From: Sporomusaceae bacterium
Lineage (GTDB): Bacteria > Bacillota > Negativicutes > UBA1444
DNA: 64,000 nt
NCBI GenBank assembly: GCA_018434355.1
Contig: JAHDPL010000012.1
Location: 1-64,000, forward strand
Direction of reading: 5' to 3'
Under the pieces are notes generated by a model. That model made no database searches. It saw only the letters and a list, made by a program, of their open reading frames with translations, and was not told the origin of the DNA. A program made the position numbers and the translations under genes. Below, piece by piece: positions 10,382 to 19,299 of this stretch. Position 1 is the first letter of the stretch. Each line of letters opens with the position of its first letter.

Positions 10382-10927
10382 TTATATACACACTTTCAAT
10401 ACTGACGCATTTTTTATTTCATAATATGGATATTGTTCCAAAGGCACTTTATTAAATCTATGGAGTACACAATTGATCGGCCCACCGTGAGTCACTATTG
10501 CAATATTGTTATTTTTTGATTTAAATTTTGTTTGACACTCATCCAGCCATGAATTGACTCTTACGTATAAGTCATAGTGTGATTCTCCGTTGGGATAGGA
10601 CCGATACGGATCAAAACTGGACCAAAAATCCGGGTAGTGTTGATTGAACTTAATTATTGACCATTCTGCAACAGTTCCCGCATCGGTCTCCAATAGTTCA
10701 TTCCGAGGTATGATTTCCCGTTGCGGAAACAATAGCTCTGCAGTTTGAATTGCTCGTTTGGCCGTACTTGAAAATATCAAATCCATGTTAAGCTTGCAAA
10801 TTGTCAACGAATACAATGCCTTCACTTGCTGTATTCCTTTATCCGTCAACGGTGTGCCGACACTCCCGGTTACCAACCTGTCAACATTGGCTTGAGACTC
10901 ACCATGCCGAATGAAATAAAGTTGCAT
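10382..10927 (-). CDS. Histidine phosphatase family protein
   Basis: The protein belongs to the phosphoglycerate mutase/acid phosphatase superfamily. The phosphate-accepting histidine is in YFIRHGESQAN (residues 5-14), the second conserved arginine lies in FSSTAKRAIQTAELLF, an acid in ELLETDAG, and the second catalytic histidine in AIVTHGGPINCVLHRF near residue 150. Members in glycan clusters usually remove phosphate from a sugar or polyol phosphate intermediate. Here it lies between rfbA and the TagF-like gene, so it may supply a dephosphorylated building block. It is 6 bp downstream of rfbA. No specific substrate can be assigned. Confidence 0.87.
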   Translation of the reverse strand: MQLYFIRHGESQANVDRLVTGSVGTPLTDKGIQQVKALYSLTICKLNMDLIFSSTAKRAIQTAELLFPQREIIPRNELLETDAGTVAEWSIIKFNQHYPDFWSSFDPYRSYPNGESHYDLYVRVNSWLDECQTKFKSKNNNIAIVTHGGPINCVLHRFNKVPLEQYPYYEIKNASVLKVCI

Positions 10928-10933
10928 AACAAA

Positions 10934-11815
10934 TTACCCCGAAACGCGTTTGGCCAGACTGATTAAATATTGACCATACTCATTCTTGCTCATCGACATT
11001 CCGATTTCCATAATCCGCTCCACGTCAATATATCCCATGCGCCAAGCAATTTCCTCAGGACAGGCGATCATCATCCCTTGCCGCTCTTGTACGGTTTGGA
11101 TAAAGTTCGCAGCCTGTAAAAGTGAAGCATGAGTTCCGGTATCGAGCCATGCATGCCCTCGACCGAGTTTCTCCACTTTCAACTGTCCCATTTTGAGATA
11201 TTCTTTATTGACATCCGTGATTTCCAGTTCTCCCCGTGCGGAGGGTTTGATGCCATGGGCGATGTCCACCACTTGATTATCGTAATAATATAAGCCAGTT
11301 ACCGCATAATGCGATTTGGGGTTGACCGGCTTTTCTTCCAGGCTGAGAACTGCGCCTTTGCCATCAAACTCTGCAACCCCATAATGTTGCGGTTCTTTCA
11401 CCCAGTAGGAAAACACCGTCGCGCCAACTTCTTGGGAAGCGGCCCGCCGCAGTTGTTCATACAAGGCATGACCAAAGAAAATGTTATCGCCCAGAATTAA
11501 AGCGCAGGGGTCCTGTCCGACAAAATCCTTGCCAATGATAAAAGCCTGCGCCAATCCGCCGGGATTTGGCTGGACAGCATACTGAATTTCGATCCCCCAC
11601 TGATGACCGGTTCCCAACAAGCGTTGAAAAGCTTCTTGATCTTCCGGAGTCGTAATGATCAAAACCTGCCGAATACCTGAAAGCAAGAGAACACAAAGCG
11701 GGTAATAAATCATCGGTTTATCATAAACCGCCATCAATTGTTTGCTGACAGCCATAGTCAGGGGAAACAGTCTCGATCCGCTGCCGCCCGCCAAAATAAT
11801 GCCTTTAGTAATCAT
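10934..11815 (-). CDS. rfbA: Glucose-1-phosphate thymidylyltransferase
   Basis: RmlA makes dTDP-glucose from dTTP and glucose-1-phosphate, the first step of dTDP-L-rhamnose synthesis. Visible signatures are [52 protein letters not shown] and [14 protein letters not shown]. At 293 residues it is the standard long RmlA with the allosteric C-terminal part. GGAGGG precedes the ATG by 8 bases. The other three rhamnose genes lie 5 kb upstream in the same transcription direction, so the pathway is complete but rfbA is separated from rfbBCD by exporter and transferase genes. Confidence 0.97.
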   Translation of the reverse strand: MITKGIILAGGSGSRLFPLTMAVSKQLMAVYDKPMIYYPLCVLLLSGIRQVLIITTPEDQEAFQRLLGTGHQWGIEIQYAVQPNPGGLAQAFIIGKDFVGQDPCALILGDNIFFGHALYEQLRRAASQEVGATVFSYWVKEPQHYGVAEFDGKGAVLSLEEKPVNPKSHYAVTGLYYYDNQVVDIAHGIKPSARGELEITDVNKEYLKMGQLKVEKLGRGHAWLDTGTHASLLQAANFIQTVQERQGMMIACPEEIAWRMGYIDVERIMEIGMSMSKNEYGQYLISLAKRVSG

Positions 11816-11863
11816 TCATTGTTCCCTCCAGTGGTATTGTTTATGATAAACTTTTTCACTAGA

Positions 11864-12937
11864 TTACCGCAGATATTTAAGAAACAATTGTTCCATCTTC
11901 TGTGCTGGGAAGCGCATGTGGTGTTTGTTTTTCACATCGACAAAACCGTTGACTCGGATTGCTTGGCGCCAGTTTGCGTCTGAGGACATCTTATCCATCG
12001 CCCGTCTCCATTCTTCTATTGTATTCTGGACAAGGACTCCGGTACGGTCCGGATCGATACAACCCTCATAAATGGGAACACAAGAATAAATACCTGGAAT
12101 TCCCAATCCGGCATAGTCTAAGAATTTAAAAGGATTTTTACAGGAATTAAAGAAAAAGCAGTCACGATCTTCAATTCCTCCAAGGGGCGTTATCGAAAAA
12201 GCATAGTGTTCTTGGATCAACCGCTCTTTATGAGTTGGATATGAAAAATACCCCATGTATCTGATATATGGTTTTCCTTTTAGCTCCGCTGGCAATTTTC
12301 CATAATAGTCCAAGCTCCAATCTGAATGAACATTAAAAAAGTCATCAATAACTTGAAGAAACTCCGCTTTGAATGATTGCATTTTCAAAAAGTCCGCGTT
12401 GGTAAGAACTATTTTTTTACTCTCAACATCGGGCGGGGTAATATGCGGCCAATACTTCTCCGTATAAAAGCCGTTAGTAAGCAATTCAACGTTATTGTTT
12501 CGAAACGGCCGAATCTCGTGCAACAATCGTTCATTGGCCACCGTGACCTCATCTGCAAGCTCCATGAATGATTGAAAATTTTCAAAATTCTCCGCAGACA
12601 TTCGTGCCCCACTATAAGCAGGAAACCCCATCACCCAGTCGTCTAAATCGAAAAAAACAGCAACTCCCCTGGACTTTGCTACACGAGCCATCTTTAAGGC
12701 ATCACTTGACAAATGTTTGTTAAACAAAACAATCTGAATATCTGCACTCAAATTCTCAGTATGTAATTGCGCTTCAGAGATCACTTCAAAATTCACAGTG
12801 TCTGAACGCGTTTGAAGATATTCCAACGGCTCCATCAGGCGACATTCAACCGAAAGTGAAAATGGCACGCTCGATACATTTGACTTTCGCTGCACAACGG
12901 CGACTTTTACCCTGTTCGGGTTTTGCAAAGTTCTCAT
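11864..12937 (-). CDS. Glycosyltransferase (GT-B, group 1 type)
   Basis: The predicted cytoplasmic transferase has a two-domain layout. The N-half contains VFFDLDDWVMGFPAYSG and ADEVTVANERLLHEIRPF, seen in GT-B enzymes that act on rhamnan or other O-antigen chains. The C-half has CKNPFKFLDYAGLGIPGIYS and YEGCIDPDRTGVLVQN, matching the GT4 donor-binding region, though the glutamate pair is less clear than usual. It overlaps the upstream glycosyltransferase gene by ATGA. The donor may be dTDP-rhamnose or GDP-fucose, both made by this operon (inference). Confidence 0.8.
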   Translation of the reverse strand: MRTLQNPNRVKVAVVQRKSNVSSVPFSLSVECRLMEPLEYLQTRSDTVNFEVISEAQLHTENLSADIQIVLFNKHLSSDALKMARVAKSRGVAVFFDLDDWVMGFPAYSGARMSAENFENFQSFMELADEVTVANERLLHEIRPFRNNNVELLTNGFYTEKYWPHITPPDVESKKIVLTNADFLKMQSFKAEFLQVIDDFFNVHSDWSLDYYGKLPAELKGKPYIRYMGYFSYPTHKERLIQEHYAFSITPLGGIEDRDCFFFNSCKNPFKFLDYAGLGIPGIYSCVPIYEGCIDPDRTGVLVQNTIEEWRRAMDKMSSDANWRQAIRVNGFVDVKNKHHMRFPAQKMEQLFLKYLR

Positions 12938-13899
12938 CCTCTCAAAATTGGAATTAATTCTTTAATCGCTTCCGGCAGCAGATATCTCTCACGAACCCAT
13001 GCTTGGCATTTCGCCGTGTTTCGATCTTCTAGTAACCGATCCACACTTTTTCTGATGCTGGCGGGATCCAGTGGGTCCACCGTTTCCACCTGATCGCCGA
13101 AATGCTCACGCGTCCACGGGTCATCGCTGAGTATAAGGCTCGCGCCCCCCAAACCCGCTTCGATTGCCGATAGACCGGCCGGCTCCAGTGGCGTCTCCAG
13201 ATAAACCGCACAGTTTTGCAGGGCGGATCGCAGCAGTTCCGAACGCGGCGGAATCGCTGGCAAAAAGCGGAAGTGGGCTGGTGCGGCTTTGATGCATTCG
13301 TCATAGTAAGCTTTGTCGCGATATCCGCCGACGAACAGAACCGGTATGGAAATGTCGCGTAATGCCTTGATAGCGGTAAGCTGGTTTTTGACGGGTTCAA
13401 TCAGGCCCAGCCATAGAATATAATCCTTCACGCCATAGGTTGTCCGAAAGAGATCCCGATCGGCCGGTTCGCCAAAGAACGCCTGGATTCCTGTTCGCAC
13501 GAAAGCGGTTTTCCCAGTAGGTATCTGAACACACTGCAAAAGATTCTGCGCTTCTGAATGGGAACGGAATACCACATAGTCCGCAAGTTCAATCTGGCTT
13601 TGCAATGATTGATAATCGGCGCATGGATCTTCGCCCCGCAACCAGATATTAGGCCATAGTACGACTCGTTTTCCAGCCGCTTTGGCAATTTGCAATAGGG
13701 GGCGTCCGCTCTCCTTCAATGAAAAATGCAATATGGTATCGTAATATTTTAACGGTTTGCTTTCGGGTCCATACAAATCCGCAACAACACTCAGCTGCCG
13801 CAAGGCATTGGTTATTTCATGGATCTCATGTTCACCGCCGCCTTTTTCCAGATAAGCCTCCGGGTAAGTAGTCACTAGAACTTTTACGGCTAATTTCAT
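12934..13899 (-). CDS. Glycosyltransferase family 4
   Basis: This GT-B transferase has VTTYPEAYLEKGGGEHEIHE at the N-terminus, the linker YILWLGLIEPVKNQLTAIKAL, and the donor site ETPLEPAGLSAIEAGLGGASLILS with the two glutamates. At about 321 residues it is short for the family. I took ATG 13899 as start; the in-frame start 9 bases upstream (13908) lies directly against the GGAGG. It resembles the plus-strand gene 29012-30100 in layout and in wording around the donor site (ENTGLVSLEAAVSGC there). It overlaps the next gene by ATGA. Confidence 0.87.
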   Translation of the reverse strand: MKLAVKVLVTTYPEAYLEKGGGEHEIHEITNALRQLSVVADLYGPESKPLKYYDTILHFSLKESGRPLLQIAKAAGKRVVLWPNIWLRGEDPCADYQSLQSQIELADYVVFRSHSEAQNLLQCVQIPTGKTAFVRTGIQAFFGEPADRDLFRTTYGVKDYILWLGLIEPVKNQLTAIKALRDISIPVLFVGGYRDKAYYDECIKAAPAHFRFLPAIPPRSELLRSALQNCAVYLETPLEPAGLSAIEAGLGGASLILSDDPWTREHFGDQVETVDPLDPASIRKSVDRLLEDRNTAKCQAWVRERYLLPEAIKELIPILRG

Positions 13900-13930
13900 T
13901 GTTCCCATGCCTCCTTTTTAATCTATCGCA

Positions 13931-15334
13931 TCAGGGTTGTTCGCAGATATTGCCGTACTCTGTTGCCAGTCGCACTTTCAGCGTGTCGCACTGTAATGGT
14001 TCGGTGCGATACCGAAATTTTCCCGCACTGGTCAGTTGCAGTTTCGGCACGGTGACGATGTCCAGTTTTTTCGTGCGTATTTGACTGAGTTTGACAAACC
14101 GGTTCTGCATATCCTGAAGTTTTTCCAACGTGCACTCCCGATCTGGCAAGACATGGATTTGAATCCGATCCCCTATCTCCGCAACCTGAAAGTCATCCAT
14201 TCCGCCACATCTGTCCATGATGTCCAACAACAGCTCTGTAGACATGACCTTTCCTTCTTCCAGTGGGATCAAGTCATGAATCCGTCCCTGTAGGTTGATG
14301 ATCCGTGGGTAGGGAAGCCCGCAACCGCATGGCTCCCAGGTGATGTCGCCCAGATCTCCGGTGCGATAACGGACAAGCGGCATTCCCCGATTCGTCAGTC
14401 CAGTGACGACCAGCTCGGGCATCCCGCCGGATTCCTCATCCTTTATCGATTCGATATATACCAGGTCGGAAAAAATATGCAGTCCACTGTGTTTCTTGCA
14501 CTCATGTGCGGTTGCACCGAACTCGGCATTACCCCACCGGTCGAAAACCTTGCAGTGAAACGTCTCTTCAATTTTTTTTCGTTGGAAGTGATACAGCGTT
14601 TCACCCGTCGCTTCATAGATCCGGAATCGGGCCCGCTCGCCAGGCGGCAACTTTTCAGCGTATTGCGCCAGCAGATAGGCCATGGACGGAAATCCCTGCA
14701 CCAATACGGGCTTGATCCTGCGCAACCGTTCATGTATCGCGCGTAGTTTGTCTTGGTCGTAAATGTTGATCAGAATGTTTTCTCTGTTAAGCGAAAAACA
14801 TTTCCAATACTCGCGTCGAGCATCGATTGGGTGGATTGGCACCCCTAAATCGGACGAAAAGTGCACTTCTTTTTCGCCCGTTTTCTTTCCGGCCCATCGC
14901 AAGCAGCGCCGATGTGCTGCCGCTGTAATGTCCAGCCCTTTAGGATCGTAATATACCATCATTTTGGGTCCGGTCGAACCGCCCGTCTTCCTTGGCGCCA
15001 GCGGATACTCCGAATTGCAGAAGGTTTCGGAGCCAAGTTGCCGGATTATGCCTTTTGTTAAGAACGGCAATTTCTGAAAATGCACGATGCTCCGCTCCGC
15101 TGGATCAAAACCATGCTCCGTGAACAATTTCGCATAATAGGGAATCTTGCGTCGAGCATAGTCCAGCATTTCAAACAATCTTGCTTGCTGAAAATTGCTG
15201 ACTTGTTCCGGGGATAAGTGGTCAGTCTCTGTTAGTTTGCGAAACTCGCCGGTGATATCCCGTTTTTCTTTCTTCTCCGCCACTCTATGCGCCAACACGA
15301 AAAACCATCGTAACATTTGAAAGTAGCTCTCCAA
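13931..15334 (-). CDS. CapK/PaaK-like adenylate-forming enzyme
   Basis: The protein belongs to the ANL superfamily branch that includes phenylacetate-CoA ligase and the polysaccharide-cluster protein CapK. The phosphate-binding loop is KTGGSTGPKMMVYYDP (near residue 112), followed by EATGETLYHFQR and FDRWGNAEFGATAHEC. The late LVRYRTGDLGDI and a C-terminal lid complete the fold. Such proteins in capsule loci are thought to activate an acyl or amino acid group for glycan decoration, but the substrate is unknown. The first codon given is TTG directly after the wzt stop; an ATG at 15316 is an alternative. Confidence 0.85.
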   Translation of the reverse strand: MESYFQMLRWFFVLAHRVAEKKEKRDITGEFRKLTETDHLSPEQVSNFQQARLFEMLDYARRKIPYYAKLFTEHGFDPAERSIVHFQKLPFLTKGIIRQLGSETFCNSEYPLAPRKTGGSTGPKMMVYYDPKGLDITAAAHRRCLRWAGKKTGEKEVHFSSDLGVPIHPIDARREYWKCFSLNRENILINIYDQDKLRAIHERLRRIKPVLVQGFPSMAYLLAQYAEKLPPGERARFRIYEATGETLYHFQRKKIEETFHCKVFDRWGNAEFGATAHECKKHSGLHIFSDLVYIESIKDEESGGMPELVVTGLTNRGMPLVRYRTGDLGDITWEPCGCGLPYPRIINLQGRIHDLIPLEEGKVMSTELLLDIMDRCGGMDDFQVAEIGDRIQIHVLPDRECTLEKLQDMQNRFVKLSQIRTKKLDIVTVPKLQLTSAGKFRYRTEPLQCDTLKVRLATEYGNICEQP

Positions 15335-16078
15335 TCAATCGATTTGGGTCCGATAATATTCATAAACAGCCTGCTTCTCTCCTATGCAGGCAACTTCGCC
15401 ATGATGAAGCAAGATTGCTCGATCGCATAAATCATCTGCAGATTTCAAAGAGTGCGTAACAAAAATGATTGTTGTTCCCCGTGCCTTGAACTCTTTCATT
15501 TTATTCATACATTGTTTTTGAAACGACTCATCGCCAACAGCCAACACTTCATCCACCAGTAAAATATCCGGTTCGATGCTCACCGCAACAGAAAAGCCCA
15601 GACGCATATACATCCCCGACGAGTAGGTTCGCATCGGTTGGTCAATAAATCTGCCCAACCCGGAAAATTCAATAATTTCATCCGCCTTTGCCCGGACTTC
15701 TTTACGCGTCAGTCCGAGCAACACACCGTTGACCAAAATGTTCTCCCTGCCTGTCAGGTCTGAATGAAATCCCGCTCCCAGTTCCAGAAGTGGCGCAATT
15801 CTGCCGTTGACCGCTACTCTGCCCAATGTAGGATGCAAAACGCCAGCAATGAGTCCGAGTGCCGTACTCTTGCCGGCTCCGTTTCGACCAATCAAGGCAA
15901 TGAATTCGCCATGTTTGACTTCGAAAGAAACGTTCTTCAATGCCTGGTAGCTGCTGCTTGATCGGGTCTGGATATGTTTGTGAAGATTCAGAATGAACCC
16001 CTTGATTCCTTGTTCGAACATTGCGGTCTGTTGGTATTCTTTTGTCACATTTTCAAAGCTTACAGCAATATTAGACAA
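15335..16078 (-). CDS. wzt: Polysaccharide ABC exporter ATPase (Wzt/TagH type)
   Basis: This is the nucleotide-binding subunit of an ABC-2 exporter that flips a finished lipid-linked polymer across the inner membrane. Walker A is GRNGAGKST (residues 64-72), the signature is YSSGMYMRLGFSVA, Walker B is DILLVDEVLAVGDESF, and the switch histidine is in IIFVTHS. At 247 residues it lacks the C-terminal carbohydrate-binding domain found in O8/O9-type Wzt, so chain-end recognition by that domain is not expected. It overlaps the permease gene by 8 bases. The gene symbol is by function rather than certain orthology. Confidence 0.93.
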   Translation of the reverse strand: MSNIAVSFENVTKEYQQTAMFEQGIKGFILNLHKHIQTRSSSSYQALKNVSFEVKHGEFIALIGRNGAGKSTALGLIAGVLHPTLGRVAVNGRIAPLLELGAGFHSDLTGRENILVNGVLLGLTRKEVRAKADEIIEFSGLGRFIDQPMRTYSSGMYMRLGFSVAVSIEPDILLVDEVLAVGDESFQKQCMNKMKEFKARGTTIIFVTHSLKSADDLCDRAILLHHGEVACIGEKQAVYEYYRTQID

Positions 16079-16835
16079 CTTCCGCGAACCTCTTTTCCAT
16101 CTTTCGATACCAACAATACCCCACTACACAAATCGCCAAATTATATAGAAAAGAAGAACTTAGCAACCCAAAATCCACTTGATTTTTCAAGAACAACTCG
16201 TGCCATAATTCAGTCACTTGCATCATAGGGTTAAGGTTCAATACCACAGCATACTGCTCCGGAAGGGATTTAACTGGATAAATCACGGGCGTTGCGTAGA
16301 AAAGCAAATTCATACAGACCTGCGTTAGATTTTCCATATCACGAAAAAACAAGTTAGATGTTCCTACAAATAATACCGTCCCCAACACAATCAGGCTCTG
16401 ATTCAGAAATAAAACAAGAATCCACGGGATATTGCTCCAATGAAAATCGACATCGTTTCCCCATAGAAACGCAAAAAGCACCGGCAATGCGAACAAAAAA
16501 TGAATAGCATTATTGCCAATCATGGCTAGTGCCAACATAATCCGGGGAAACGTCACTTTCTTAATCAAATTAGCATTCCCCAAAAAAACCCCAGGTGATT
16601 GATTGACGGAATTATTAAAATACTGCCAAGGAAACATGCCTGACAATAAAAAAACTAGGTAGCTTTCCATATCGATCCGCATGGCATGACTAAACACAAC
16701 ATAAAACGTCAACGCAAAGGCAAGAGGACTTGCCACGGACCACAAATAACCGAAGACAGTACTTTTATAACGAATCTTGAGTTCTTTACTTATCAATACA
16801 ATGAGTAATTCCAGATAGTAATGATATTTGCTCAC
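16071..16835 (-). CDS. wzm: Polysaccharide ABC exporter permease (Wzm/TagG type)
   Basis: This is the ABC-2 membrane subunit partnering the ATPase gene that follows. It starts with a short cytoplasmic amphipathic region (KELKIRYKSTVFGYLWSVASPLAF), followed by about six membrane segments. Characteristic parts are FLLSGMFPWQYFNNSV, NLIKKVTFPRIMLALA and TPVIYPVKSLPEQYAVVLNLNPM. It acts with the WbaP-type initiator to export a polymer on undecaprenyl pyrophosphate. The coding sequence is AT-richer than the rfb genes beside it. The start is GTG. Confidence 0.93.
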   Translation of the reverse strand: MSKYHYYLELLIVLISKELKIRYKSTVFGYLWSVASPLAFALTFYVVFSHAMRIDMESYLVFLLSGMFPWQYFNNSVNQSPGVFLGNANLIKKVTFPRIMLALAMIGNNAIHFLFALPVLFAFLWGNDVDFHWSNIPWILVLFLNQSLIVLGTVLFVGTSNLFFRDMENLTQVCMNLLFYATPVIYPVKSLPEQYAVVLNLNPMMQVTELWHELFLKNQVDFGLLSSSFLYNLAICVVGYCWYRKMEKRFAEVV

Positions 16836-16854
16836 GTTATGATCTCAACCACTT

Positions 16855-17694
16855 TCAATTTTTGTAGGGTTGCAGATAGTCACTCAGCGCAACGTCCCAA
16901 ACCCGCGGGCCCCACCCCAGCGCCAACTGCAACAGTCGCGTGTCGAGCGGCGAATACGCCGGGCGCGGCGCTGGCCGCACAAACTGTTCGGTCGTCACCG
17001 GCGTCAATTTCACTTTCATATTGCCAGTCAGTTCAAATATCTTTTTTGCGAAGCCATACCAGCTGCTGACTCCACTATTCACGACATTATACGTGCCATA
17101 ACGGTTTGTCTCCAAGATGCGCAGCACCGCCTCCGCCAGATCTACCGTACTCGTCGGACAACCATGCTGGTCATTAACAACTTGCAGTTCCTCACGCTCC
17201 TGCCCCAGCTTCAGCATCGTCCGCACGAAGTTCGGACCGTCACCATAAAGCCAGGCTGTGCGAAGAGTAAACAACCTGTCGGTGGCCTGACGCGCCAGCA
17301 TCTCGCCGGCATATTTCGACTTGCCGTAGACACTGAGCGGGTTGGGTGAGTCGAATTCCGTGTATGCTCGCCCTAATGTGCCATCGAACACGTAGTCAGT
17401 GCTGATATATACCATTTTGGCGCCACAGACCCGGCAGGCCATAGCGATGTTCTGCGTGCCGATGGCGTTGACCTTGTAGGCCAAGTCGACCTTTTCCTCC
17501 GCTGCATCCACCTGGGTCCAGGCCGCACCATGAATCACGGCGTCGGGTCGGTATTGACCGATCATCGTTGCCACTGCCGCTTCATCTGTAATATCCAGTT
17601 CCTGAACATCGGTAGCCAGATATTCTGTTCCCTGCAGCCGTTTCTGCAGTTCCCTGCCCAACTGTCCGTTGGCCCCGGTCAAAAAAATCCTCAT
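16855..17694 (-). CDS. rfbD: dTDP-4-dehydrorhamnose reductase
   Basis: RmlD reduces dTDP-4-keto-L-rhamnose to dTDP-L-rhamnose with NAD(P)H. It is an extended SDR with the cofactor loop LTGANGQLGREL at residues 5-16, the STDYVFDG strand, and the catalytic YGKSKYAGE (Tyr-x3-Lys). LRTAWLYGDGPNFVRTMLKL and YNVVNSGVSSWYGFA are further family marks. The length of 279 residues is standard. The start overlaps the rfbC stop by ATGA. It completes the rhamnose pathway with rfbA, rfbB and rfbC in this window. Confidence 0.96.
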   Translation of the reverse strand: MRIFLTGANGQLGRELQKRLQGTEYLATDVQELDITDEAAVATMIGQYRPDAVIHGAAWTQVDAAEEKVDLAYKVNAIGTQNIAMACRVCGAKMVYISTDYVFDGTLGRAYTEFDSPNPLSVYGKSKYAGEMLARQATDRLFTLRTAWLYGDGPNFVRTMLKLGQEREELQVVNDQHGCPTSTVDLAEAVLRILETNRYGTYNVVNSGVSSWYGFAKKIFELTGNMKVKLTPVTTEQFVRPAPRPAYSPLDTRLLQLALGWGPRVWDVALSDYLQPYKN

Positions 17695-18242
17695 CTTCGT
17701 GGCAACCTCCCAATCGGTACATCTTTCAGCAGCGGCTGATCTCGATCCTTTTCCGATAATAGCGGCTCATTGATAGGCCAGACGATCCCGATATCCGAAT
17801 CGTCCCAACGGATACCACCGTCGCATTCTGGATGATAAAGATCCGTGCACTTGTAACTGAACAAGGCTGTTTCCGACAACACGCAAAATCCATGCGCGAA
17901 TCCCGGTGGAATATAAAATTGCCGTCTGTTTTCCGCTGACAGTGTCACTGCCGTCCACTTACCGAATTGTGGGGAACTAGGTCGTATATCCACGGCCACG
18001 TCCCAGACCTCACCCGACAGAACATAAACCAGCTTACCTTGGGCGTGCGGGTTCTGGTAATGCAGCCCTCGCAGCACTCCGCGGGAAGAATAAGACAAGT
18101 TGTCCTGCACAAAATCGAGTTTAATGCCGCAATCGGCATAACGTCTTTGATTATATGTTTCCATGAAAAAACCCCTTGAATCACCAAAAACATCCGGCTC
18201 CAGAATCAATACTCCATCAAGGGCTGTCTCAATTGCTTTCAT
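17691..18242 (-). CDS. rfbC: dTDP-4-dehydrorhamnose 3,5-epimerase
   Basis: RmlC epimerises C3 and C5 of dTDP-4-keto-6-deoxyglucose. The cupin protein shows [22 protein letters not shown], the catalytic-site segment [22 protein letters not shown], and [33 protein letters not shown] and YSPLSESGG-like [18 protein letters not shown]. At 183 residues it is normal. Both ends overlap neighbouring rfb genes by ATGA, so rfbB, rfbC and rfbD form one tightly coupled block. Confidence 0.97.
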   Translation of the reverse strand: MKAIETALDGVLILEPDVFGDSRGFFMETYNQRRYADCGIKLDFVQDNLSYSSRGVLRGLHYQNPHAQGKLVYVLSGEVWDVAVDIRPSSPQFGKWTAVTLSAENRRQFYIPPGFAHGFCVLSETALFSYKCTDLYHPECDGGIRWDDSDIGIVWPINEPLLSEKDRDQPLLKDVPIGRLPRR

Positions 18243-19297
18243 GACCCAGTTCCCAACCTTTCCTGCCGATATTTACCAGAAGTCACCCGTTCGCACCAGT
18301 CCGGGTTATCCAGATACCATTCCACCGTCTTTCGGATGCCGGTATCAAATGTCTCCTGCGGAGACCAGCCGAGCTCACGGCCAATCTTGCCGGCATCGAT
18401 CGCATAGCGTCGGTCATGGCCCGGCCGGTCAGTAACATATGCAATCTGATCTACATACGGCTTTCCATCCGGCCTGGGCCGCAGTTCATCGAGCAATTTG
18501 CAAATCTTCTCTACGATCCGGATGTTTGGCATTTCGTTATGTCCGCCAATATTATAGGTTTCTCCACACTTCCCAGTTGCCAGCACCGTCAGAATCGCCC
18601 GGCAGTGGTCTTCTACGTATAGCCAGTCCCGTACCTGCATCCCGTCGCCATACACTGGCAACGCTTTGCCCGCCAGCGCGTTCAGGATCATCAGCGGAAT
18701 CAGTTTTTCGGGAAATTGATAGGGCCCATAATTATTGGAGCAATTGGTAGTCAGCACCGGTATTCCGTAGGTGTGATGATAGGCCCGCACCAGATGATCG
18801 GAAGATGCCTTGGATGCCGAATACGGCGAATTCGGTGCATACGGAGTTTCTTCGGTGAACAAGCCTGTCGAACCGAGTGATCCATAGACTTCGTCAGTCG
18901 AAACATGCAAAAAACGGAACGCAACCTTGCGGTCGGCGGGGAGTTCTTTCCAGTACTTCCGCGCCGCTTCCAGCAAGTTAAACGTCCCGATGATATTCGT
19001 CTGAATAAATGCCGCCGGGCCGTCAATCGAGCGGTCTACATGTGACTCCGCCGCAAAGTGGACGACTGCATCCGGCTGATACTCCAACATGATTTTTTCT
19101 ACGGCGACTGCATCGCAAATATCTGCTTTGCTAAAATGATAGTTCGAATTTGACTCGACATCTCTCAGACTATCCAGATTCCCTGCATAGGTCAGGTTAT
19201 CAAGATTCAGCACCTGCATTTCGCGCTGCAATAACGCCTGCCGGATAAAATTGCCGCCGATAAATCCCGCCCCGCCCGTAACCAAAATTTTTATCAT
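18239..19297 (-). CDS. rfbB: dTDP-glucose 4,6-dehydratase
   Basis: RmlB converts dTDP-glucose to dTDP-4-keto-6-deoxyglucose with bound NAD+. The start is taken at ATG 19297, giving [20 protein letters not shown] with the Rossmann loop at the very N-terminus; an upstream in-frame codon at 19366 would read into the preceding gene. [27 protein letters not shown] and the catalytic [15 protein letters not shown] are visible, as is the late [14 protein letters not shown]. Length is 352 residues. It begins 2 bp after the stop of the WbaP-like gene. Confidence 0.97.
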   Translation of the reverse strand: MIKILVTGGAGFIGGNFIRQALLQREMQVLNLDNLTYAGNLDSLRDVESNSNYHFSKADICDAVAVEKIMLEYQPDAVVHFAAESHVDRSIDGPAAFIQTNIIGTFNLLEAARKYWKELPADRKVAFRFLHVSTDEVYGSLGSTGLFTEETPYAPNSPYSASKASSDHLVRAYHHTYGIPVLTTNCSNNYGPYQFPEKLIPLMILNALAGKALPVYGDGMQVRDWLYVEDHCRAILTVLATGKCGETYNIGGHNEMPNIRIVEKICKLLDELRPRPDGKPYVDQIAYVTDRPGHDRRYAIDAGKIGRELGWSPQETFDTGIRKTVEWYLDNPDWCERVTSGKYRQERLGTGS

Positions 19298-19299
19298 AT

